Assembly (NCBI RefSeq): GCF_905397375.1
Contig: NZ_CAJPVG010000001.1
Coordinates: forward strand, 186,001 to 250,000
Direction of reading: 5' to 3'
DNA: 64,000 nucleotides
Origin: Ralstonia mannitolilytica
Lineage (GTDB): Bacteria; Pseudomonadota; Gammaproteobacteria; Burkholderiales; Burkholderiaceae
In this document: one piece after another, positions 43,086 through 51,842 of the stretch
Numbering within the stretch: the first letter of the stretch is position 1
Layout: each line of letters starts with the position of its first letter
Translations under genes and position numbers: made by a program
The notes under the pieces: model-generated
What the model was told of the DNA's origin: nothing
The model's input: only the letters and a program-made list of their open reading frames with translations
Database searches by the model: none

Positions 43086-45400
43086 TACAGACGCCATTTC
43101 AGTTGTCCATAGAACGTGCGCGACGGATACGGGTGGTACACGAAGTACCGCCGATCGGTCAGGTTGTCGACGCCCAGCGCCAGCGTGAAATGCCTGTCGA
43201 TACGGTAGCTGGCTTTGAGGTCGACGGTGAAGAAACTGCTGGTGCCGCCGTAGACATTCGGCAGCACATCGGTGTTGTCGAGCGTGCCGTACTGCCGGCC
43301 GGAATAGCGCACGCCCGCGCCCAGTGTCCAGTCGGGCGTCGCATGCCAGCTGGCAAACAGGTTGGCGCGCACACGCGGCATGCGCGGCCACGTCTTGTCG
43401 ACATACGTGGGGTTGGCTGCGTCGGCCAGCGTCTTCGATTGCGTGAACGCGACATTGGCTTCCACATCGACGCCGCGCACACCAAGGTCTTGCAGCACGT
43501 TCTGCCCGGAATACGCAAGCTCGATGCCGCGCGTGCGCACGCGGTCGACGTTCTGCACATTCGTCACATTCGGCGTGACGAGGATGTTGGTCTGCGTATA
43601 GATGCTGTCGCGCACGTCGCTCTGGAAGAGGCTCGTGCGCAGCATGCCGTACGGCACGGCCTGCTCGACGGTGAAGTCGAAGTCGTTCGCGCGTTCGGGC
43701 TTGAGGTTCGGGTCGTTGTTGACGATGGTGTTGCCGCTGATGGTGCCCTGGAACAGCTCGGCGACCGTCGGGAAACGCACCGCCCGGCCGTATGAGAGCC
43801 GCAGCAGCGTGTCTTGCGTGGCCTGCCATTGGAGGGCCGCCTTGGGCGAGAACGCGTCTTCGGTGCGGCTGGCATAGCCGAGCGTGGTGCTGCCGTTGCC
43901 GAGCTGGCCGTTGTAGGCGCGCCAGTTCTCGTAGCGCAGGCCCAGCGTGGCGAGCCAGCGCGGCGCAAAGGCCCAGGCGTCCTGCAGGAAGACGGCCTGC
44001 GTCTGGGTATCGCCCTGGTAGCCGGATTTCAGCGTGGACACCGTTTCGGCCGACCAGTTCGTCGCATTGAAGGTCTGGTTGCGCAGGTGGTACTGGTCGT
44101 AGTGGTAGCCGGTCGTGAACGTATGGCCCGCCACCATGGGCGACGTGGCCTTGACGTCGAGGTTGGACCAGCCCGTGCCGTCGCCGTAGAACACCGTGCC
44201 GGGCCCGCCGCCCGCCGCCGTGTTGGACGCCCGCAGGATGTCGCGCGTGACGTTGTAGGCCGACGCATTGGTGTCGATCTTCCAGCCGCCGAGCCTGCCC
44301 TTCACACCCAGCCCGTAGAGCCAGTTTTCCTGGTCGCCGTTCTGCGGGGCGAAGGCGTTCTGCGCAATGGTGTAGCGCGTGCCGTTGATCAGCACATTGC
44401 CGCCGGTGACCGGATTGCCGGCGGCATCGCGAAGGAAGCTGACGGCCTGGTCGCTGAAGTGGTTCTCCCAGTGGCCGAGCATGAACGACGCTTCGAGGCT
44501 GTCGCTGAAGACATAGCCGAGGCGCACCGTTTCCTGCAGTTGCTGTGTGCGCTCGAGCATCTGCGGGCCGAGAATCACACGCGGCTGGCCGTTGGGGCCG
44601 CGGTCCGTCATGGCGCCCGTGACAGGCACCGGCACGCCCGCCGACGCATTGAACGCGGAATTGGGCGTGGCGTACTGCATCGGCTGGCTGTCGTTCTCGA
44701 GCCGGTCCACCGACACCGCATACCAGAACCTGCCGATGCGGTCGCCCAGCGACGCGCTCTCGTGGTTGCCGGTGACGGTGCGCGAGAAACCGTACGCATC
44801 GTTGTAGTGCTGGCTCATCACCTGCGTCTGGGCGGCGGCCTCGAAGGTCTCGGGGCGGCGCAGCGTCAGCGCGATGGTCGTGCCCATCGAATTGCCGGGC
44901 AGCAGCGCCGAGAACGGCCCGTACAGGATGTCGACCCGCGCCAGGTCGTCCGGCCCGATCATCGACCAGCGCGGCGGATAGCTGTAGCCCGAGCCCAGCA
45001 GGTTCGAGAGCAGGATGCCGTCGGCGTACAGCAGGCCGCGCGCGCTCTGCAACTCGTTGAAATCGCGCCCCGCGAAGATGGAGTTGCGGTCGCCAATGAA
45101 GCGGCGGCGCACCATCACGTTGGGCTGGTATTTGACGGCGTCTTCGGTGGTGACGACGTTGCGGTCGGCCAGTTGATCGGCCGTGACGCTCTGCACGACG
45201 GCCGGCGTGCTGGGGGCAAAGGGCGCGCGGGCGGTGCTGGCGCGCACGACGGTGGGCGCGAGTTCCTGCGTCGCGGGCGCGGGCGTCGCCTCGTCCGCGG
45301 CAAAGGCGGACAGCGGCGCCGCTGCGCTCAGGGCCAGCGCTGCACGGCACGCCAGCGTGCGCCGGGGCCGCGCGGCGGCAATGCGCTTGTAGGATGACAT
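43085..45400 (-). CDS. TonB-dependent outer membrane receptor
   Basis: A 771-residue outer-membrane transporter. A signal peptide (cut near AFA, residue 34) precedes the plug domain (about 50-170; VVQSVTADQLADRNVVTTED, ARVDILYGPFSALLPGNSMG), then the beta-barrel to a terminal YGQLKWRL strand. Energy comes from TonB-ExbBD elsewhere. The cargo is unknown: no haem or siderophore utilisation gene is nearby, but DUF2946 and Cys/His-rich neighbours suggest metal, perhaps copper. I chose the ATG at 45398-45400 (GGAGACC upstream) over an earlier start. Its stop overlaps the next ATG (TAATG). Confidence 0.92.
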   Translation of the reverse strand: MSSYKRIAAARPRRTLACRAALALSAAAPLSAFAADEATPAPATQELAPTVVRASTARAPFAPSTPAVVQSVTADQLADRNVVTTEDAVKYQPNVMVRRRFIGDRNSIFAGRDFNELQSARGLLYADGILLSNLLGSGYSYPPRWSMIGPDDLARVDILYGPFSALLPGNSMGTTIALTLRRPETFEAAAQTQVMSQHYNDAYGFSRTVTGNHESASLGDRIGRFWYAVSVDRLENDSQPMQYATPNSAFNASAGVPVPVTGAMTDRGPNGQPRVILGPQMLERTQQLQETVRLGYVFSDSLEASFMLGHWENHFSDQAVSFLRDAAGNPVTGGNVLINGTRYTIAQNAFAPQNGDQENWLYGLGVKGRLGGWKIDTNASAYNVTRDILRASNTAAGGGPGTVFYGDGTGWSNLDVKATSPMVAGHTFTTGYHYDQYHLRNQTFNATNWSAETVSTLKSGYQGDTQTQAVFLQDAWAFAPRWLATLGLRYENWRAYNGQLGNGSTTLGYASRTEDAFSPKAALQWQATQDTLLRLSYGRAVRFPTVAELFQGTISGNTIVNNDPNLKPERANDFDFTVEQAVPYGMLRTSLFQSDVRDSIYTQTNILVTPNVTNVQNVDRVRTRGIELAYSGQNVLQDLGVRGVDVEANVAFTQSKTLADAANPTYVDKTWPRMPRVRANLFASWHATPDWTLGAGVRYSGRQYGTLDNTDVLPNVYGGTSSFFTVDLKASYRIDRHFTLALGVDNLTDRRYFVYHPYPSRTFYGQLKWRL

Positions 45401-45484
45401 CGGGGTGGTCTCCGGGGTTGCGATGGCGCCGGCCATGCGTGGGCCAGGCGCACAGGCGCCGCGAGACTCACTCCCGCGGGCGCG

Positions 45485-45889
45485 TCAGTTCGACAACGGC
45501 GAAGACAGCGGAGGCGCGCGCGAATCGGCTACGCGCAGCGCACTGCGCGCGTACACGGGTGCCGGGCTGGCCGGCTGCCGCACGCGATAGACGAAATGCG
45601 CGGTAGGAACATCCAGCGCCGGCGCGGCCGCCAGCGCAAACCCGGCGGCAAAGCCCGGGCAATACAGGCAATGCGCCACGCCGTGGTGCGCGGCAGCGTC
45701 GTCGGCGCGGGCGCCATCGCCTGGCAGGTCGACGGCAATCTCGACCGTGCTGCCATGCGCAGCCGTGGCGCTGCAAAGCTCGACGGCGAGCGTGCCGGTC
45801 TGCGCCGCGCGGGCAGACGCGAGCACCGGCGACAGTACGTTCAGTACGGTCGCAAGCCAGACGAGGAAGAGCCAGCGGCGATGGAGCAT
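45485..45889 (-). CDS. DUF2946 family protein
   Basis: A 134-residue exported or membrane-linked protein of the DUF2946 family. It shows a signal-like hydrophobic N terminus (WLFLVWLATVLNVLSPVLAS), the family's HCLYCPG cysteine pair near 80 with a preceding His-rich HHGVAH, and a C-terminal SRAPP motif. In proteobacteria the family often sits beside TonB receptors and copper genes (from general knowledge). It is the first gene of the operon, 84 bp ahead of the receptor. Confidence 0.8.
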   Translation of the reverse strand: MLHRRWLFLVWLATVLNVLSPVLASARAAQTGTLAVELCSATAAHGSTVEIAVDLPGDGARADDAAAHHGVAHCLYCPGFAAGFALAAAPALDVPTAHFVYRVRQPASPAPVYARSALRVADSRAPPLSSPLSN

Positions 45890-45993
45890 GGGGATGGCGA
45901 GGGAATCCGGCGAGTATAGCGCTGCACAACAATTCACGTTTGTCCTGCGACGTCCTGCCGCGCAACGCGTGTTTTCCCGGCAAGCCGACTGAA

Positions 45994-46041
45994 TTAGCCT
46001 TAATTATTGGATTGACTATAATTTATACCGACTTACATAAT
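45994..46041 (+). promoter_or_regulatory. AT-rich promoter of the AAA ATPase gene
   Basis: The stretch near 45990-46045 is strikingly AT-rich against its GC-rich surroundings. A perfect -10 TATAAT (46017-46022) has a weak -35 TTAGCC 17 bp upstream; alternatively TTGACT (46012-46017) pairs with CATAAT (46036-46041) at 18 bp. It lies between the divergent DUF2946 and ATPase genes. Confidence 0.55.
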
Positions 46042-46063
46042 CAGGTCTAAAACGGGGCACCCG

Positions 46064-47245
46064 ATGGATTCAGACACCGACACCGGCCGCTTCAACTTCC
46101 ACCGCCAGGACCTTGCCAACACGCTGTGCGACAGCCTGGAAGGCAAGGGCCTGGCCGACGCGCGCTCCGGCCTATTCTTGGCTGCGCCCCGGCGCACCGG
46201 CAAAAGCACGTTCCTGCGCGAAGACCTGGTGCCCGAGGTCGAGCGCCGCAAGTGGATCGCCATCTACGTCGATTTGTGGGCCGACCGCGCCCGCGACCCG
46301 GGCCTGCTCATTGCCGACGCCATCAAATCGAAGCTGGCCGAGTTCGACGGGCCCATCGCCAAGCTCGCCAAGCAGGCCGGCATGGAAAAGGTAGACGTGC
46401 TGCGCACCTTCACGTTCAACCTCGGCAAGATCGGCCTGCCGCCGGGAATCACGCTGGCCGATGCGCTCGATGTGCTGTACAAGGCAGCGCGCCGGCCCAT
46501 CGTGCTGATCATCGACGAGGCGCAGCACGCGCTGTCCACCGAGGCGGGCACCAATGCCATGTTCGCGCTCAAGGCCGCGCGCGACCAGATGAACCAGGGG
46601 GTGGCGGAGCCGCGCCTGTTCCTCGTCTTTACGGGGTCGAACCGTGACAAGCTGGCCAACCTGCTGCTCAACCGCACGCAGCCGTTCTTCGGCTCGCGCG
46701 TGACGAATTTCCCGCTGCTGGGGCGGCCGTATGTGTCGGCGTACACCGCGTGGGTCAACCAGCACCTCGCGCCCAACAACCAGTTCAAGGAAGACGACAT
46801 GTTCGCCGCCTTCCAGCTGGTCGGACACCGGCCCGAGATGCTCAAGGGCATCGTCAGCGAAATTGCGCTCGAGCTCGGCGAGGCGGCCAACCTGGGCGAG
46901 CTGCTCAAGCGAGGCGCCCAGGGCATCCGGGACCGCATCTGGGGCGAGATCGAAAGCGATTACGCTGCGCTGACCGAGATCCAGCGCGCCGTGCTGGCCG
47001 TGCTGATCGAGCGCGGGCCGGGCTATTCGCCGTTCTCCGAAGAATCGATGAAGGCGTATGCCGCAAAGCTGGGCCACAGCGAGTTCTCGACCGCGACGGT
47101 GCAGGCCGCGCTCGATGCGTTGCGCGACAAGAACCTCATCTGGAAGGAATCGCGCGGCGCCTATGCGCTCGAAGACGAAAGCCTGGCGCTGTGGTTTCGC
47201 GAGACACGCGCCGCACACGCCGTGCCGCCGCGCTTGAGCGAGTAG
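46064..47245 (+). CDS. AAA-type P-loop ATPase with C-terminal winged helix (unknown role)
   Basis: A 393-residue cytoplasmic ATPase. Walker A is LAAPRRTGKST (about residues 39-49), Walker B is PIVLIIDEAQHAL, and a sensor-like LVFTGSNRDKL follows. Residues about 245-300 look like the helical lid, and the C-terminal 100 residues (ALTEIQRAVLAVLIERG; FSTATVQAALDALRDKNLIW) look like a winged helix. This resembles the bacterial/archaeal AAA-ATPase group related to Orc1/Cdc6 and STAND ATPases. No partner nuclease or effector adjoins it. Function unknown; it may be an accessory gene. Confidence 0.8.
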   Translation: MDSDTDTGRFNFHRQDLANTLCDSLEGKGLADARSGLFLAAPRRTGKSTFLREDLVPEVERRKWIAIYVDLWADRARDPGLLIADAIKSKLAEFDGPIAKLAKQAGMEKVDVLRTFTFNLGKIGLPPGITLADALDVLYKAARRPIVLIIDEAQHALSTEAGTNAMFALKAARDQMNQGVAEPRLFLVFTGSNRDKLANLLLNRTQPFFGSRVTNFPLLGRPYVSAYTAWVNQHLAPNNQFKEDDMFAAFQLVGHRPEMLKGIVSEIALELGEAANLGELLKRGAQGIRDRIWGEIESDYAALTEIQRAVLAVLIERGPGYSPFSEESMKAYAAKLGHSEFSTATVQAALDALRDKNLIWKESRGAYALEDESLALWFRETRAAHAVPPRLSE

Positions 47246-47328
47246 GTCGACCGTCGCGACGATTGAACGATCGCCCCCGCCCGCTACACTGCAACGACCA
47301 CCACAACAACATTTCGGGGAGCCGCCAC

Positions 47329-48336
47329 ATGCCACGCAACCGCACCACATGGCGCGCGCTCGCGGCCGCGTTCTGCCTGCTGACGGGCATCGGCAGCGCA
47401 GCCGCGCAGGATGCACCGGCATCCGCCGCCGCACACTGCCCGCCGCCCGCCTCGAGCTTCATCCCCCAGGACGGCTGGGCCGCCGCCGCCCAGCGCGCCA
47501 CCGACCACGGACTGCTCTGGCGCATTGAAAGGAACGGCCACACATCGTGGCTCTACGGCACCATCCACGTCGCGCGCGCAGACTGGATGCTGCCCGGCCC
47601 CGCCATCCGGGAGGCGCTCCAGCAGGTGGACGCCGTCGCGCTGGAACTCGACCTGCTCAACAAGGACACCGCCGGCAAGGCGCCCGCCGCGCGCAATACG
47701 AGCGAAGACCGGCAACTCCTTGCGGGGCGCCGCGGAGAACGCTTCAACAAGCTGCTCGCCGCCGCATGCCTGCCCGACACGGCCCTCACGCAGATCCGCA
47801 AGTTCCAGCCGACCATGCAGCTGGCATCGCTGGCGGTGCTGGGCGTCCGAACCGATGGCCTGTATCCGGATTTCGGCATCGACCTCTTCCTGACCACCTA
47901 CGCAAAAAGCCGGCGCCTGCCCGTCGTGCCACTCGAAACCCTCGCCCAGCAGGTGCGCGTGCTCAACGAAATCGTGCCGAAAAACGAGCTCGCACAGCAG
48001 TTCGATACGGTGCTCGACGCGATTGAATCGGGCGAGGCGCGCACGCAGACGTTGACGCTCGCCAACGCATGGGCCGACAGCGACATCGGTACGCTCGAGC
48101 GCTATCCGCAGTGGTGCGACTGCCTGAAAACGCGCTCCGACAAGCGCGCGTTCCAGCGCCTGGTCACGAACCGCAACCGCGCCATGGCCGAGAACATCGC
48201 CAAGGTGCACGCCAGCGGCCAGCGGGTGTTCGGCGCCGTCGGGGCCCTGCACATGATCGGCCCCAAGGGCATTCCGGCACTGCTGGCGGCACGCGGGTTT
48301 ACGGTCACGCCCGTGCTGCCGCCGCCAACGCGCTGA
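47329..48336 (+). CDS. TraB/GumN family protein
   Basis: A 335-residue exported protein (signal peptide ending GSAAAQD) of the TraB/GumN family, proposed metal-dependent peptidases. Both family histidine motifs are present: WLYGTIHVARADW near 75 and GAVGALHMIGPKGI near the C terminus, along with AVALELDLL. Periplasmic by prediction. It stands alone between the ATPase gene and the convergent polyol regulator gene. The ATG at 47329 is the natural start of the signal peptide. Confidence 0.88.
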   Translation: MPRNRTTWRALAAAFCLLTGIGSAAAQDAPASAAAHCPPPASSFIPQDGWAAAAQRATDHGLLWRIERNGHTSWLYGTIHVARADWMLPGPAIREALQQVDAVALELDLLNKDTAGKAPAARNTSEDRQLLAGRRGERFNKLLAAACLPDTALTQIRKFQPTMQLASLAVLGVRTDGLYPDFGIDLFLTTYAKSRRLPVVPLETLAQQVRVLNEIVPKNELAQQFDTVLDAIESGEARTQTLTLANAWADSDIGTLERYPQWCDCLKTRSDKRAFQRLVTNRNRAMAENIAKVHASGQRVFGAVGALHMIGPKGIPALLAARGFTVTPVLPPPTR

Positions 48337-48357
48337 AAGGTCTGCGCGGGTACGGGT

Positions 48358-49308
48358 TCAATCCAGTTCAAGAATCCGCTGCGCGCAAGCTTCGTCGGTC
48401 ACCAGGCCAGTCAGCCACCCGCCGCGCAGGGCGGCCGCAATCGCGCCCGCCTTGGCAACGCCCCCCGCCATGGCGATCACCGGGTGCGCGGGCATCGGCT
48501 GCAGCGGCAAGCTCGTGATGCGCGTTTGCAGCGGCAGGTCGAGCAGGCGCCCTTGCGCATCGATCGGCCGGCCGATCAGTTCGCCAGCGGCACCGTGCGC
48601 GAGCAGGTCGTCGACGTCTTGCGCAGTGATGAAGCCGTCGACCTGCAATGCGCACCCCGGCCCGATCGTGCCGACGCCGATGAAGGTGACATCCGCCTGC
48701 GCGGCCAGGTCTGCGACCACGCCGTAGAGGCGGTGCTGGCACCACTGGCGCGTGTCTTCCGCACTGTCGGCCACCAGCGGCGCGGGCAGCAGGTAGTAGC
48801 GGCTGCGGGTTTTCTCAGCGGCAGCCAGCGCGACGTCGTAACGATTGGACGAGCCGTCCGCGGCAATCGCCCCCACCATCGAGACGATGCGGTGCTGCGG
48901 GCGGTCGAGATCCGGCAGCTGATCGATGGCGGCGCGCAACGTGCGTCCCGAGCCGACGCTGACCACGCGCGGCGCCTCGGCCAGCAGGTGGCGCTCCATG
49001 GTCTCGGCAGCCGCCACGGCAATCATGCGCTGTACCGCTTCCGCGCTGTCGGCGGCGGTCGGCACCACGTGGCAGGCCTCCAGCCGGAAGCGGCTGCGCA
49101 GGCTTTCCGCCAGTTCCAGGCACGCTGACACAGGGTGCGTCACGCGGACCTTCACCAGCCCATGCTCCACCGCGTAGGCGATCAACCGCTGGGCGATCTG
49201 GCGCGACACCCCGAGTTGCTCGGCGATGTCCTGCTGCGTGTGGTTGCCCACGTAGTACAGCCACGCCGCGCGAGCGGCCTGATCTCGTTTCTCTTGCTGC
49301 TTGGACAC
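48358..49308 (-). CDS. SorC/DeoR-type sugar-binding transcriptional regulator
   Basis: A 316-residue regulator of the SorC family: an N-terminal HTH (about 20-50, NHTQQDIAEQLGVSRQIAQR) and a sugar-phosphate-isomerase-like effector domain (VVSVGSGRTLRAAIDQLPDL; TFIGVGTIGPGCALQVDGFI). It very likely senses a polyol-derived sugar phosphate and controls the divergent polyol operon. The start is the GTG at 49306-49308, with AGAGGAG upstream; a longer frame upstream is spurious because it crosses the intergenic operator region. Confidence 0.9.
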   Translation of the reverse strand: MSKQQEKRDQAARAAWLYYVGNHTQQDIAEQLGVSRQIAQRLIAYAVEHGLVKVRVTHPVSACLELAESLRSRFRLEACHVVPTAADSAEAVQRMIAVAAAETMERHLLAEAPRVVSVGSGRTLRAAIDQLPDLDRPQHRIVSMVGAIAADGSSNRYDVALAAAEKTRSRYYLLPAPLVADSAEDTRQWCQHRLYGVVADLAAQADVTFIGVGTIGPGCALQVDGFITAQDVDDLLAHGAAGELIGRPIDAQGRLLDLPLQTRITSLPLQPMPAHPVIAMAGGVAKAGAIAAALRGGWLTGLVTDEACAQRILELD

Positions 49309-49335
49309 GCAGCGTCTCCTCTGGCTAGAACCTTG

Positions 49336-49439
49336 GCGATACGGTGTACTGTATCGCGCTTTTGCTCCACGAACGAGCATTTGCTTGACAAGTGCGATAC
49401 CGCATCCGATTATTTGCTCACAACAAGGACAATTGCTCA
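49336..49439. promoter_or_regulatory. Operator region of the polyol operon
   Basis: GCGATAC (49336-49342) and GTATCGC (49351-49357) form an inverted repeat with an 8-nt spacer, and GCGATAC recurs at 49394-49400. GCTC-N7-GAGC is centred near 49371, and TTGCTCA occurs directly repeated at 49414-49420 and 49433-49439, 19 bp apart. These clustered motifs probably bind the SorC-type regulator. Confidence 0.5.
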
Positions 49440-49501
49440 ATTCAGACCTCTTGTCCAGGCGATGCGGCCGCATCGCCACATTCCAAAAAGGAGACGACTG
49501 C

Positions 49502-50860
49502 ATGTTCCGCACGTTCTTGCGCGGGATGGCCCGCCCATCTCATGTCTTCAGGCTGGCTGTCTTCGCGGCCCTCCCCGCATTCCACACGTTCTGTGCAGCC
49601 GCGGTGCACGCCGCGCCCACCACGCTCACGATCGCCACGATCAACAACCCCGACATGATCGTGCTGCAAAAGCTCTCCAGCCAGTTCGAGCAGGCCCACC
49701 CCGACATCAAGCTGCGCTGGGTCACGCTCGAAGAAGGCGTGCTGCGCCAGCGCGTGACCACCGACATCGCGACGGGCAGCGGCCAGTTCGATCTGATGAC
49801 GATCGGCGGCTACGAAGCGCCGCTGTGGGCAAAGAAGGGCTGGCTCGTCCCGCTGGACATGCCCGCCGGCTACGACACGACCGACCTGCTGCCCACCGTG
49901 CGCGAGGGCCTGTCGCAAGACGGCAAGCTGTACGCCGTGCCGTTCTATGCCGAAAGTTCGATGACGTACTACCGGCGTGACCTCTTCAACGCCGCCGGCC
50001 TGAAGATGCCCGAGCAGCCGACGTATGACGACATCGCCAGATTTGCCGCCAAGCTGCATGACCCGGCCAGGGGCGTCTACGGCATCTGCCTGCGCGGGCG
50101 CGCGGGCTGGGGCGAGAACATCGCCCTCGTGTCCACCATGGTCAATACGTTCGGCGGCCGCTGGTTCGACGAGAAGTGGCAGCCGACCATCGACACGCCG
50201 CAGTGGAAGCAGGCGGTCAACACCTATGTCGACCTGCTGAAGAAATACGGCCCGCCCGGCGCCAGCAGCAACGGCTTCAACGAAAACCTCGTGCTGTTCT
50301 CGGGCGGCAAGTGCGGCATGTGGATCGACGCCACCGTCGCGGCCGGCATGGTCAGCAGCGCGAAGGATTCCAAGGTCGCCGACAAGGTGGGCTTTGCCAA
50401 CGCGCCGATCGCCAGCACGCCGAAGGGCTCGCACTGGCTGTGGATCTGGGCGCTGGCGGTGCCCAAGTCGTCGAAATCACCCGAAGCCGCCAAGACGTTC
50501 GCGGCGTGGGCGACTTCGAAGGACTACATCCGCGCGGTCGCCAAGGCACAGGGCTGGGGCGAGGTGCCGCCCGGCACGCGCGCATCGACGTATGACGACC
50601 CGGCTTACCAGAAGGCCGCGCCGTTCTCAGGCTTCGTGCGCCACGCCATCGAGACGGCCAACCCGAACGATCCATCCGCGCAGAAGGTTCCGTACACCGG
50701 CGTGCAGTTCGTGACCATTCCGGAGTTCCAGTCGCTGGGCACGGTGGTGGGGCAGGCGATTGCGGGCGCGCTCGCCGGCAAGACGACCGTGGAGGATGCG
50801 CTGCGGACGTCGCAATCGCAGGCGCAGCGCGCCATGCGCCAAGGCGGCTATCTGAAGTAA
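49502..50860 (+). CDS. mtlE: Polyol ABC transporter, periplasmic substrate-binding protein
   Basis: A 452-residue solute-binding protein (family 1) of the sorbitol/mannitol type. The signal peptide is residues 1 to about 38 (FCAAAVHAAP). Features of the mature protein include TIGGYEAPLWAKKGWLVPLD, YAESSMTYYRRDLFNAAGLK and GKCGMWIDATVAAGM. It captures polyol and docks to the permeases encoded next. AGGAG precedes the ATG. First gene of the operon after the operator region. Confidence 0.9.
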   Translation: MFRTFLRGMARPSHVFRLAVFAALPAFHTFCAAAVHAAPTTLTIATINNPDMIVLQKLSSQFEQAHPDIKLRWVTLEEGVLRQRVTTDIATGSGQFDLMTIGGYEAPLWAKKGWLVPLDMPAGYDTTDLLPTVREGLSQDGKLYAVPFYAESSMTYYRRDLFNAAGLKMPEQPTYDDIARFAAKLHDPARGVYGICLRGRAGWGENIALVSTMVNTFGGRWFDEKWQPTIDTPQWKQAVNTYVDLLKKYGPPGASSNGFNENLVLFSGGKCGMWIDATVAAGMVSSAKDSKVADKVGFANAPIASTPKGSHWLWIWALAVPKSSKSPEAAKTFAAWATSKDYIRAVAKAQGWGEVPPGTRASTYDDPAYQKAAPFSGFVRHAIETANPNDPSAQKVPYTGVQFVTIPEFQSLGTVVGQAIAGALAGKTTVEDALRTSQSQAQRAMRQGGYLK

Positions 50861-50888
50861 TGCAGCGGCGGCTGCGCCCGGAGGTCTC

Positions 50889-51842
50889 ATGGAACACGCA
50901 TTGGAATCGCACGTGAACGGCGTCGGCGGCACGCCGTCACCGGTGTCGGCGCCGGCACAGCCGCAGCGCACGCGGCGCTGGCTGCCGACGCTGCTGGTCT
51001 CGCCATCGGTGCTGGTGCTGCTGCTGTGGATGATCGTGCCGCTGGCGATGACGCTGTATTTCTCCGTCAGCCGCTACAACCTGCTCAACCCCGACCAGAC
51101 CGGCCTGGCAGGGCTCGACAACTACCGCTTCCTGGTCGAAGACCCCGCCTTCTGGCCCGCCATCACCAACACGCTGGTGCTGATCGGGTCGGTGCTGGTC
51201 ATCAGTGTGGTGGCGGGCACGTTGCTGGCGGTGCTGTTCGATCAACCATTTGCGGGGCGCGGTGTGGCCCGCATTCTCGCCATCAGCCCGTTCTTCGTCA
51301 TGCCGACCGTGGCGGCGCTCATCTGGAAGAACATGATGCTGCACCCGGTGTACGGCCTGGCCGCCTGGGTGGCGCGGCTGTTCGGCGCCGAGCCGGTGGA
51401 CTGGCTGGCGACGCATCCGATGCTCTCGATCATCATCATCGTGGCGTGGCAGTGGACGCCGTTTGCGTTCCTGATCCTGCTGACGGCGCTGCAATCGCTC
51501 GATCCAGAGCAGAAGGAAGCCGCGCAGCTCGACGGCGCGAGCCCCGTGCGCATCTTCTGGCACATCGTGCTGCCGCACCTCAAGCGTGCGATTGCCGTGG
51601 TCGTGATGATCGAGACCATCTTCCTGCTCTCCATCTTTGCCGAGATCCACACCACCACAGCAGGCGGCCCCGGCACCGCCACCACCAACCTTGCGTACTT
51701 CGTCTACAGCCTCGGCCTGCAGCAGTTCGACATCGGCATCGCGTCGGCCGGCGGCATCGTGGCCGTGGTGCTGGCAAACGTCGTGGCGTTCTTCCTCGTG
51801 CGCATGCTGGCCCGCAACCTGAAAGGAGTGCACGAGCAATGA
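50889..51842 (+). CDS. mtlF: Polyol ABC transporter permease 1
   Basis: A 317-residue MalF-type permease with six main helices, an N-terminal cytoplasmic Pro/Arg stretch and the cytoplasmic coupling motif EQKEAAQLDGASPVRIFWHI. It forms the membrane channel with the next permease. It starts 28 bp after the binding-protein gene and overlaps the next start by ATGA. Confidence 0.92.
   Translation: MEHALESHVNGVGGTPSPVSAPAQPQRTRRWLPTLLVSPSVLVLLLWMIVPLAMTLYFSVSRYNLLNPDQTGLAGLDNYRFLVEDPAFWPAITNTLVLIGSVLVISVVAGTLLAVLFDQPFAGRGVARILAISPFFVMPTVAALIWKNMMLHPVYGLAAWVARLFGAEPVDWLATHPMLSIIIIVAWQWTPFAFLILLTALQSLDPEQKEAAQLDGASPVRIFWHIVLPHLKRAIAVVVMIETIFLLSIFAEIHTTTAGGPGTATTNLAYFVYSLGLQQFDIGIASAGGIVAVVLANVVAFFLVRMLARNLKGVHEQ

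Noticed and set aside
41832..45350. Open frame of 1172 codons on the minus strand through the TonB receptor gene
   Set aside because: The upstream two thirds are an alternative frame of the receptor gene with Arg/Ala-rich, family-less sequence. Only the 417-residue propeller part is real.
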